Source: JAISGQ01 sp045534445 (GTDB lineage: Bacteria; Bacillota; Clostridia; Oscillospirales; Acutalibacteraceae). From it: a DNA stretch of 64,000 bases. Location: NCBI GenBank assembly GCA_045534445.1, contig JAZSJQ010000060.1, forward strand, positions 84,821 to 148,820, in the 5' to 3' direction. The position numbers and the translations under genes are program-made. This document shows, piece by piece, positions 57,662 through 64,000 of the stretch (within the stretch, counting starts at the first letter, position 1; each line of letters begins with the position of its first letter). Below the pieces are notes generated by a model that saw only the letters and a program-made list of their open reading frames with translations, searched no databases and had not been told where the DNA came from.

Positions 57662-59242
57662 TTAAATGATTTTAACGCTTACATAAGTATTATTTCTGTA
57701 ATACTCAACATATATCCACCAGGTCTTTCCGTCTCCGAACCGTCCTCTTACGGAATCAATGGCATCATCAACATCATCCCAGCTTACTTCCCTGTTTTCA
57801 ATTACGGCATAAGCCCATTCATTTCTGTTGTTTTTAAGCTCTTTTACAATGTACCTTGCGGCATCATCTGTATTCCCGTAACTGCTGTTATTAACTGAAT
57901 GATAGCTTATCTTCTCATTCTCCTCAAGGGCGAGCATAGGCACGGTATCCGCTCCGCCGTAGATGTAATATGTATCGGCATCCCACGGTGCATTGAAGTA
58001 AGTATAGGTCCAGCCGCCGCACTTTTCATCGATATCATCAAAGGTAACATCAACAATATAACGCTCACCGTCCATAAGTACGGTGTTCCAGATGTGCGCT
58101 TCTTCTCCGACATCACCAAACACTCTGCCCACGTCAAAGCCTGCAAGATTGCCAAGCAGATAGAATGCATCGGTATAGCCCTGGCAGTTTGCTTTTCCGT
58201 CAAGCATGGCGCCGATACAGGAAAGCTGTCTCAGCCCGAGAAATTCAAAGGTGCTGACATTCATATCGGGATTTTCATAGGTGATCTTTTCACAAAGCCA
58301 ATCGTGAAGCCATATTTCAAGCTCAAGGTCGCTGTCGGTCTCTGCCTTTGCCTGCTCGACAAGAGCCAGAGCCAGCTCCAGTACTTTCTTTTCGTCTGCG
58401 CTCAGCTTCGAGGTATCGCCCTTTTCCCATGCATCAAGGATAATATCGCCCGTGTAATAGTTCATGGCGTTTACAATTACCTGCTTGTCGTCCTCGTAGT
58501 ATGTGCATGAGCCGATAAAATACGGTATATGGTTGACCACATTTTCATACACGCTGACTCCCATGAAAGCATTTTCCTCTTCGGTGCTTTCAAGCTCCTC
58601 TGCGATGTAGAATTCTATGCTGTGATTCAGCTCGTCAAGCTGTTCTTCAAGATACTGCTCCGCATCATTCAGTGTCATGAAATGAGGGTCACCGTAAGTT
58701 TCCTCGCCGCCTTCAAGGTTTTCAAAGCACTCATAGGCTGTGTCGTAGTCCTCTTCAAGAAATGCATTATGACCTTTTTCATATACGGTTTCCTGTGCCA
58801 GATATTCTGCGTCCTCGTATTCCTCGGCAAGCAGGAAATGCTCGTATGCACTGTCATATTCATCGTATCTGCGCTCTTTTTTTGCAAGCAGATAATAGCT
58901 TTCCTTCTTCTTTTCGGCACTGTCTCTGTAATCTCCAAGCTCCTCGAAGGCTTCCGCCGCTTCAAGAAAGTTTCTGTACTCAAGAAGCCCGTCTGCTATT
59001 CGATACCTGGATTCATTCAGCCGCTCGGGAGAATCCTTGTAATCCTCAAGCTCTGCGAATACCTCTGCCGCTTCCTCATATTTTCCTTTTTCAAACAGCT
59101 CCGAAGCTCTCTCATAGGCTCTGTAGTCTTCGGTCAAAAACCACACTGCCGTCACAGCCGCCGCAAGAAACAGCAATGTACCGAACACAGTGCTGACTAT
59201 AGTTATCCCCATTCTCATGCCGCCTGTCTTATTTTGCCTCAT
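57662..59242 (-). CDS. Membrane-anchored TPR/transglutaminase-like protein
   Basis: A 526-residue protein with an N-terminal signal anchor (ITIVSTVFGTLLFLAAAVTA). Four or five TPR-like helical repeats follow, with the recurring FxxLxDYxDS phrase (FAELEDYKDS, FEELGDYRDS, LLAEEYEDAEY). The C-terminal transglutaminase-like domain has the full catalytic triad: Cys in GKANCQGYTDAFYLLGN (about 349), His in AHIWN (about 380) and Asp in IVDVTFDD (about 399). The active site should be outside the cell. Related proteins are proposed proteases or crosslinkers; the substrate is unknown. The ATG at 59242 is favoured over 59248 by ribosome-site spacing. Confidence 0.82.
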   Translation of the reverse strand: MRQNKTGGMRMGITIVSTVFGTLLFLAAAVTAVWFLTEDYRAYERASELFEKGKYEEAAEVFAELEDYKDSPERLNESRYRIADGLLEYRNFLEAAEAFEELGDYRDSAEKKKESYYLLAKKERRYDEYDSAYEHFLLAEEYEDAEYLAQETVYEKGHNAFLEEDYDTAYECFENLEGGEETYGDPHFMTLNDAEQYLEEQLDELNHSIEFYIAEELESTEEENAFMGVSVYENVVNHIPYFIGSCTYYEDDKQVIVNAMNYYTGDIILDAWEKGDTSKLSADEKKVLELALALVEQAKAETDSDLELEIWLHDWLCEKITYENPDMNVSTFEFLGLRQLSCIGAMLDGKANCQGYTDAFYLLGNLAGFDVGRVFGDVGEEAHIWNTVLMDGERYIVDVTFDDIDEKCGGWTYTYFNAPWDADTYYIYGGADTVPMLALEENEKISYHSVNNSSYGNTDDAARYIVKELKNNRNEWAYAVIENREVSWDDVDDAIDSVRGRFGDGKTWWIYVEYYRNNTYVSVKII

Positions 59243-59272
59243 AATCATGCCCCTTTCAGTGTATTTTTATTT

Positions 59273-59301
59273 ATAATACTATAATTTTTTCAAAGTGGCA
59301 A
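59273..59301 (-). promoter_or_regulatory. Promoter of the transglutaminase-like gene
   Basis: TTGCCA (59296-59301), 17 bases, TATTAT (59273-59278) on the minus strand. Confidence 0.6.
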
Positions 59302-59354
59302 CTGATTATTTCTGAAGGCACAAAATGTAATCGGCACACCATCTGCTTTATTGA

Positions 59355-59400
59355 CACCTCACCACCGCCTTCGGCGGAGCCTCTCCTCAAGGAGAGGTCT
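59355..59400. repeat. Short double-hairpin intergenic element
   Basis: CACCTCACCA precedes two adjacent palindromes, CCGCC-TTC-GGCGG (59365-59377) and CCTCTCCT-CA-AGGAGAGG (59380-59397). This CACC...GGCGGAGCC...AAGGAGAGG layout matches a dispersed element seen, from general knowledge, in many Oscillospiraceae genomes. It sits between divergent genes. Confidence 0.6.
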
Positions 59401-59420
59401 TGTTGTTTCTATAAATGACC

Positions 59421-59450
59421 AATAAGCCGCGGATTCCGCGGCTTATTTTT
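59421..59450. terminator. Isolated terminator-like hairpin in a divergent intergenic region
   Basis: AATAAGCCGCGG (59421-59432) and CCGCGGCTTATT (59436-59447), with T-rich bases after. No gene ends here, so it may belong to the neighbouring repeat element or end a short unannotated RNA. Confidence 0.6.
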
Positions 59451-59555
59451 ATAATATATGGATATTTTATATTTTTTTTGCTTATATAGTAGAAAAGAGC
59501 GGTTTAGCATGTTAAAATATCTTGAATAATTATCTGATTGGAAGTGAGTCCTTCA

Positions 59556-60305
59556 ATGGATAAGGTGAAACAATTTTTAGAGAAATGGAACAAGATGGAC
59601 ACTAAGTCCAAAATAATCTACGGTATAATCGCAGTTATTCTTGTTATCGGTCTTATTTTCTCCCTCTCCTCTCTCGGTGACGGAAGAAACGTTTCCGATA
59701 CAGACCTTAACGATTCAGGAGATTCAGAGATCATCGTAGTCGAATCCGATACCGACGGCGAAGGCTATGACGCAGCCATGTCCTCCACCGACGCTGACGC
59801 AGGCGGTGAGGAGGAGCTTTCCGAAACCACTACCACCACAGAAAGCACCACAACCACCAAAAAGACAAAGAAAACTACAACAACCACCGAAAAAACAACC
59901 ACCACAACCAGTAAATTTGCAGGTGCGTCTGTCACCTTCGGCGAGGATTACAACACAAAGGACGAGGTCGCGGCTTATCTTGCCGCTTACGGCGAGCTGC
60001 CTCCCAACTACATAACCAAGAAGGAAGCCGAAGACTGGGGCTGGAAAAGCAAGTACAGGACCGTTGCCGAAGCCGCTCCCGGCATGAGCATCGGCGGTGA
60101 CCGCTTCGGCAATTACGAAGGCATTCTCCCCGAAGGTAAGGGCAGAAAATACTACGAATGCGATATCGACTACCGAAAAGGCAACCGCAACGCGAAGCGT
60201 ATAGTTTTCTCCAACGACGGTCTTATCTTCTATACAAGTGACCATTACGAAAGCTTCAGCAAGTACGATCCCGAGACAGGAGAATGGATTAAAAAATGGA
60301 AATAA
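59556..60305 (+). CDS. Membrane-anchored barnase-like ribonuclease
   Basis: A 249-residue protein: short cytoplasmic start, one signal-anchor helix (about 19-38), an acidic stretch, and a Thr/Lys-rich linker (about 84-113). The C-terminal barnase domain (about 125-249) aligns with mature barnase without gaps at offset +128: catalytic Lys27, Glu73, Arg83, Arg87 and His102 appear as Lys155, Glu201, Arg211, Arg215 and His230. Barnase Arg59, a guanine- and barstar-contact residue, is Tyr187 here. It should cleave RNA after G outside the cell while tethered. The ATG at 59556 is preferred over an upstream non-ATG start by GGAAG spacing. The next gene encodes barstar, overlapping by 10 bases. Confidence 0.92.
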   Translation: MDKVKQFLEKWNKMDTKSKIIYGIIAVILVIGLIFSLSSLGDGRNVSDTDLNDSGDSEIIVVESDTDGEGYDAAMSSTDADAGGEEELSETTTTTESTTTTKKTKKTTTTTEKTTTTTSKFAGASVTFGEDYNTKDEVAAYLAAYGELPPNYITKKEAEDWGWKSKYRTVAEAAPGMSIGGDRFGNYEGILPEGKGRKYYECDIDYRKGNRNAKRIVFSNDGLIFYTSDHYESFSKYDPETGEWIKKWK

Positions 60306-60562
60306 AGATTTATTCCCGATTCATGAAAACAAGAGAGAAGGCTCATGCTCACATTGCCCGCCGTCTCTCATTTCCCAAGTATTACGGAAAAAACCTTGAT
60401 GCTCTGCATGATATGCTCACCGAGCGCGGTGAAAAGACCGAGATCATCATAAAGGGCAGTGAAAGACTCAGAGAATCCATGGACGGCTACGGTTCAAGGA
60501 TCATCAAGGTCTTTCTCGATTCCGCAGAAGAAAATTCCAATATTACTGTTACTCTCAAATAG
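60296..60562 (+). CDS. Barstar-family ribonuclease inhibitor
   Basis: An 88-residue cytoplasmic inhibitor. The core FPKYYGKNLDALHDML matches barstar LPEYYGENLDALWDCL, with inhibitory Asp35 and Asp39 in place. Trp38 is His and Glu76 is Asp, which may fit the altered Tyr187 of its partner. It would neutralise the barnase-like enzyme before export. The ATG lies inside the barnase gene (10-base overlap, 60296-60305), which couples inhibitor synthesis to enzyme synthesis. proB follows 18 bases later on the same strand. Confidence 0.92.
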   Translation: MEIKIYSRFMKTREKAHAHIARRLSFPKYYGKNLDALHDMLTERGEKTEIIIKGSERLRESMDGYGSRIIKVFLDSAEENSNITVTLK

Positions 60563-60580
60563 CATCCGGAGGGATATAAA

Positions 60581-61378
60581 TTGGCAGACTCAATGCGTAT
60601 AGTAGTCAAGGTAGGAACCTCCACCCTGACCTACGAAAACGGAAAACCAAATATCGGAAGAATCGATAAGCTTTGCCGCGTCATCTCCGATGTATGCAAT
60701 TCGGGCAAGGAGGTCGTACTTGTCACAAGCGGCGCTATAGGCGTCGGTGTCAGCAAGCTGGGTCTTTCCTCAAGACCTACCGAAATCGCCGCACGTCAGG
60801 CCTGTGCGGCTGTGGGACAGTGCGAGCTTATGTATATGTACGACAAGTTCTTCGGCGAGTACGGCAGAAAAACTGCTCAGGTACTTATTACCGGTGATGT
60901 AATAGATAACGACCACAGGCGTGAGAATGTTACCACCTGCATGGAAGAACTGCTTAAAATGGGGGTAATTCCCGTTGTAAATGAGAACGACGTTGTAAGC
61001 GTCGATGAACTTTCAGGACACAATATAGGTGATAACGACAATCTTTCCTCTATCGTTGCTGTTCTTATCAATGCAGATATGCTCATCATGCTCACTGATA
61101 TGGACGGCCTTTATGACAGCGACCCCAGAAACAATCCCGATGCGGTCCGTCTGCCCGTTGTTCTCAATATTGACGACAGCGTCCGCGCTCTCGCAGGGGG
61201 CAGCGGTTCCAACCGCGGCACCGGCGGCATGATAACAAAGCTTGATGCCGCTGTTCGCTCCTGCGGTGCGGGTATTGAGACTTATATATGTGCAGGTGAT
61301 TCGCCCTCCAACATCAGAAGGATCATTGAGGGTGAACAGATAGGCACACATTTTGTTGCAAAAAAGAATAAAAACTGA
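60581..61378 (+). CDS. proB: Glutamate 5-kinase
   Basis: First step of proline synthesis, phosphorylating glutamate. The 265 residues carry RIVVKVGTSTLTYENGKPNI, LVTSGAIGVGVSKLGLS, QVLITGDVIDN, IPVVNENDVVSVDELSG and GSNRGTGGMITKLDAA, the amino-acid-kinase signatures of ProB. The C-terminal PUA domain of the E. coli type is absent, a common short form. The start codon is TTG at 60581, with GGAGGG 7 bases before it; no ATG in the right place exists. It is followed by proA after 32 bases. Confidence 0.95.
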   Translation: MADSMRIVVKVGTSTLTYENGKPNIGRIDKLCRVISDVCNSGKEVVLVTSGAIGVGVSKLGLSSRPTEIAARQACAAVGQCELMYMYDKFFGEYGRKTAQVLITGDVIDNDHRRENVTTCMEELLKMGVIPVVNENDVVSVDELSGHNIGDNDNLSSIVAVLINADMLIMLTDMDGLYDSDPRNNPDAVRLPVVLNIDDSVRALAGGSGSNRGTGGMITKLDAAVRSCGAGIETYICAGDSPSNIRRIIEGEQIGTHFVAKKNKN

Positions 61379-61410
61379 TATAATAAATTAGTTAAGGGGC
61401 GATAAAGAGT

Positions 61411-62661
61411 ATGACAGATTTAGTTCTCATGGGACAAAATGCAAAGCGTGCCGCAAGAAAGCTTGCAAACGCTTCCACTGCCGATAAAAATTCCGCTCTG
61501 CTTAAAATGGCAGATGCGCTTGATAATAACGCAGGTGCCATTCTTGAAGCCAACGCGAAGGACGTCGAAAAGGGTATCGCCGGCGGCATGAAGGCAAGCC
61601 TTATTGACCGTCTTAAGCTCACTGAGGCAAGAATCGCAGGTATGTCTCAGGGCATACGCGAGGTTGCCGCTCTTCCCGATCCCTGCGGCGAGATAATCAG
61701 CGGCGGCATCGGTCATATGGGGCTCGATATAAAGTGTGTCCGTGTTCCCCTCGGTGTATGCGGTATTATTTTTGAGGCCCGTCCCAATGTTACAAGTGAT
61801 GCGGCTGCTCTCTGCTTCAAGGCAGGCAATGCCTGCATACTCCGCGGCGGAAGCGATGCCATAAATTCCAATATGGCAATTACCGCTGTTATTCGCGAGG
61901 CTCTTGAAGCTTCCGGTTTTGACAAGGATTGTGTTGCTCTTGTTGAGGACACCTCCAGAGAAACCGCAACTGAGCTTATGCGCCTTAATAAGTATCTTGA
62001 TGTGCTTATTCCCAGAGGCGGTGCAGGACTCATTCAGTCCGTTGTCAAAAACAGCACCGTTCCCGTTATTGAAACGGGTGTCGGCAACTGCCACGTTTAT
62101 GTGGACGAATCTGCCGATATCGACATGGCTGTCAAGGTCATTTATAACGCGAAGACAAGTCGTCCCAGTGTATGCAATGCCTGCGAGACCATACTTGTTC
62201 ATAAGAATATTGCAGAAAAGGCTCTGCCTCTGATAGCCGAAAAGCTCAGCGAAAAGAATGTTGAGATACGAGGCTGTGAAAAGACCCTTTCCATTCTCGG
62301 CGAGAAGGCTGTACCTGCTTCCGAGGAGGATTATGCAACCGAATTTCTTGATTATATCATTGCCTGCCATGTTGTTGACAGCATTGATGAGGCTCTCGAC
62401 CACATAGCTGAGTACTCAAGCGGTCACAGCGAGGCAATCATAACAAAAGATTACAATGCATCCAGAAGATTTACCTCCGAGGTGGAGGCTGCGGCTGTTT
62501 ATGTCAATGCTTCCACACGCTTTACCGATGGCGGTATTTTCGGTCTCGGTGCTGAAATAGGAATTTCTACTCAGAAGCTCCATGCAAGAGGTCCTATGGG
62601 ACTTAAACATCTGACAAGTCAGAAATATATCATTCTCGGTGAAGGTCAGATAAGAGAATAA
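61411..62661 (+). CDS. proA: Gamma-glutamyl phosphate reductase
   Basis: NADPH-dependent reduction of glutamyl-5-phosphate to the semialdehyde that cyclises to pyrroline-5-carboxylate. The 416 residues belong to the aldehyde dehydrogenase superfamily: PLGVCGIIFEARPNVTSDAA, ILRGGSDAINSN, LIPRGGAGLIQSVV, the catalytic Cys in SRPSVCNACETILVH (about 255), and VNASTRFTDGGIFGLGAEIG. Normal length. It pairs with proB. proC is not in the window. Confidence 0.95.
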   Translation: MTDLVLMGQNAKRAARKLANASTADKNSALLKMADALDNNAGAILEANAKDVEKGIAGGMKASLIDRLKLTEARIAGMSQGIREVAALPDPCGEIISGGIGHMGLDIKCVRVPLGVCGIIFEARPNVTSDAAALCFKAGNACILRGGSDAINSNMAITAVIREALEASGFDKDCVALVEDTSRETATELMRLNKYLDVLIPRGGAGLIQSVVKNSTVPVIETGVGNCHVYVDESADIDMAVKVIYNAKTSRPSVCNACETILVHKNIAEKALPLIAEKLSEKNVEIRGCEKTLSILGEKAVPASEEDYATEFLDYIIACHVVDSIDEALDHIAEYSSGHSEAIITKDYNASRRFTSEVEAAAVYVNASTRFTDGGIFGLGAEIGISTQKLHARGPMGLKHLTSQKYIILGEGQIRE

Positions 62662-62699
62662 TCCGACAGATAAAGTCACAGTAAAGGAGTCGTTCGGAA

Positions 62700-64000
62700 T
62701 TGGCGAATAATCAGGGCTCCCACCGCACGGGTTCATCACCCTCTTCCCGTTATAATTCTGGGAATAGTCAGCGACCTGCGAGCTACAGCGAACGCTATAA
62801 TAACAGACCCAATCCATATACCGGATATCTTCCTCCGGGAAGCGCTCCCTCAGAGCGCATATATCGCCCTGAAAGCGTTGACCCTGTTCGTGTGCAGCAG
62901 CTCCAGCGTGAGCAGGAACAGGCACGGCTTCACGCTTACGAGGACAAGGCGCATATGCCCCATTCGGGTTCAGCCGCCCGTTCTCAGGGCAATGTTCAGC
63001 GTCAGCAGAGAACTCAGACAACACGCAGCGCCCAGGATCCTGCAAGACGCAAGCAGACTCACCGCGCTCAGCTTGCCCAACAGCAGGCATCAAGAGCCGC
63101 CGCAGCTTCGACCTACAGAAGCTACTCTCAGCCTGCATCTGACGATACCCGTCTCAATGAAATGAGACAAAGTGCTATTGAGGAAGCCGAGCGTATTCGC
63201 TCTCTCCCTCCTATAGAAGTACCTCCTGTAATCGTCCCTCCTGCTCCTAAGCCTGAGCCTGAACCTCCTGCACCCACACCTGCACCCACACCTGCACCTG
63301 CGAAGCGCCCTGCTCAGAATCTCCCTGTTGCAGGCGCGGCTCAGTTTGCTGCATTCAGCAAACCTGCCGTTGAACCTGAACCCGATATCACGGTCGCTGC
63401 TCCTATAATAGTTAACACACCTGACAAAAAGGCGCCTTCAACAGCCCCTTCCTATATACCTGCCGCTGCAGTGGAGGTCATAACCTCCGAACCTGATGAA
63501 AAGCCTGCTGAAGACGATAAGAAAGCTTCGCCTGCGGCAGTAATCATTCCCGACAACGAGAAGAAGACTGTGAAGGAGCCCATTGAGGAGCCCGTTGAGG
63601 AACCTGTCGAGGAGCCCATTGAGGAGCCCGTCGAGGAACCTGTCGAGGAACCCGTTGAGGAACCTGTCGAGGAACCTGTCGAGGAACCTGTTGAGGAGCC
63701 TGTCGAGGAACCCGTTGAGGAACCTGTCGAGGAGCCTGTTGAGGAGCCTGTCGAGGAGCCTGTCGAGGAGCCCGTTGAGGAGCCCGTTGAGGAACCTGTC
63801 GAGGAACCTGTCGAGGAATCCGTTGAGGAGCCTGTCGAGGAATCCGTTGAGGAGCCTGTCGAGGAATCCGTTGAGGAGCCCGTTGAGGAACCTGTCGAGG
63901 AGCCTGTCGAGGAGCCTGTCGAGGAATCCGTTGAGGAGCCTGTCGAGGAGCCCGTTGAGGAATCCGTTGAAGTCGGAGGCCAAGCGGTCTTAGGAAGACA
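62700..64000 (+). CDS. Disordered Gln/Arg/Pro-rich protein with EEPV repeats, incomplete
   Basis: A TTG at 62700 with AAAGGAG 8-9 bases upstream opens a frame without a stop to the window end. The product starts with Asn/Ser/Arg/Tyr-rich disorder (RYNSGNSQRPASYSERYNNR), then Gln/Ala/Arg-rich helix-prone sequence, a Pro/Ala hinge (PAPTPAPTPAPAKRP), and finally about 33 tandem EEPV tetrapeptides. No hydrophobic segment is visible. Biological sequence stops near 63969; the last dozen codons come from an adapter-like tail and are not real. The composition recalls the disordered proteins at 31-34.5 kb. It lies 38 bases after proA. Function is unknown. Confidence 0.65.
   Translation, partial: MANNQGSHRTGSSPSSRYNSGNSQRPASYSERYNNRPNPYTGYLPPGSAPSERIYRPESVDPVRVQQLQREQEQARLHAYEDKAHMPHSGSAARSQGNVQRQQRTQTTRSAQDPARRKQTHRAQLAQQQASRAAAASTYRSYSQPASDDTRLNEMRQSAIEEAERIRSLPPIEVPPVIVPPAPKPEPEPPAPTPAPTPAPAKRPAQNLPVAGAAQFAAFSKPAVEPEPDITVAAPIIVNTPDKKAPSTAPSYIPAAAVEVITSEPDEKPAEDDKKASPAAVIIPDNEKKTVKEPIEEPVEEPVEEPIEEPVEEPVEEPVEEPVEEPVEEPVEEPVEEPVEEPVEEPVEEPVEEPVEEPVEEPVEEPVEEPVEESVEEPVEESVEEPVEESVEEPVEEPVEEPVEEPVEESVEEPVEEPVEESVEVGGQAVLGR
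63576..63969 (+). repeat. 12-bp tandem repeat encoding EEPV (about 33 units)
   Basis: Units of GAGGARCCYGTY run uninterrupted to the contig end. Most vary only at third positions. Several late copies change CCN to TCC (EESV), and two early copies read EEPI. The true length is unknown, because assemblers collapse such arrays. Confidence 0.9.
63970..64000 (+). other. Adapter-derived sequence at the contig end
   Basis: The final 31 bases, beginning AAGTCGGAGGCCAAG and ending CTTAGGAAGACA, match from memory the start of the BGI/MGI (DNBSEQ) read adapter. They break the 12-bp repeat pattern abruptly. This is not organism DNA. Confidence 0.88.

Noticed and set aside
63438..63993. Frames on both strands reading RNLSRSP-like or RLLNGFLD-like repeats
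   Set aside because: They are other frames of the 12-bp EEPV repeat; the frame from 62700 is the one with a start, ribosome site and continuity.

Overview
The window looks like a chromosomal segment of a Gram-positive gut Clostridia member close to Ruminococcus (Oscillospiraceae). The clues are strong Shine-Dalgarno sequences, canonical TTGACA/TATAAT promoters, a T-box leader, lipoproteins, a sortase-type surface protein, an LTA-synthase-type enzyme, a SpoIID-like fragment, and clostridial habits such as Reg_prop/HD-GYP sensors and Thr-rich linkers. The species is inferred, not proven. The last 31 bases match, from memory, a BGI/MGI sequencing adapter. The right end is therefore probably a contig end that broke inside a tandem repeat.

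Layout. 1-6.6 kb: an LTA-synthase-like enzyme cut by the window start, tRNA dehydratase TcdA, tRNA-Val(GAC), a small zinc-motif membrane protein, and a large surface-sensing HD-GYP protein. 6.6-14.9 kb (minus strand): a complete oligopeptide ABC transporter, oppA-B-C-D-F plus a small membrane protein. OppA and OppC both carry large extra extracytoplasmic regions. 14.9-17.7 kb: four small membrane proteins. 17.8-21.2 kb: threonine aldolase, a HAD phosphatase and a cytoplasmic GH43 glycosidase. 21.2-22.2 kb: gene-poor, with tRNA-Val(CAC), mini-ORFs and a hairpin repeat. 22.2-25.7 kb: an amino-sugar operon, nahK-like kinase, ROK kinase, nagA.

25.9-35.4 kb is the strangest part. It holds a polytopic protein with a Met/Gly and Asp/Glu/Tyr-rich tail, a SpoIID-like fragment, a P-type-ATPase-like protein without its phosphorylation motif, and two long disordered proteins with repeated SRFxRR or TRRWEMQ motifs. 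These lie behind rlmB. This is the best candidate in the window for an undescribed system.

35.5-45.9 kb: a sortase-anchored surface protein, the ACT-regulator/hom/lysC operon for aspartate-family amino acids, a radical SAM gene behind a structured leader, a Nudix/solute-binding/LacI operon, and a lipoprotein. 46-52.2 kb: T-box-controlled thrS, divergent from the aromatic operon aroA-pheA-aroE/K fusion-aroQ. 52.2-59.2 kb: an Imm26-like protein, a three-repeat lipoprotein, an EF-G-like GTPase and a TPR/transglutaminase protein. 59.5-64 kb: a membrane-anchored barnase with its barstar inhibitor, proline genes proB-proA, and a disordered protein with about 33 EEPV repeats running into the window end.

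Functionally, much of the segment is amino-acid metabolism (Thr/Met/Lys, Phe/Tyr/Trp, Pro, threonine breakdown, peptide import). It is mixed with surface and envelope proteins of unknown role.
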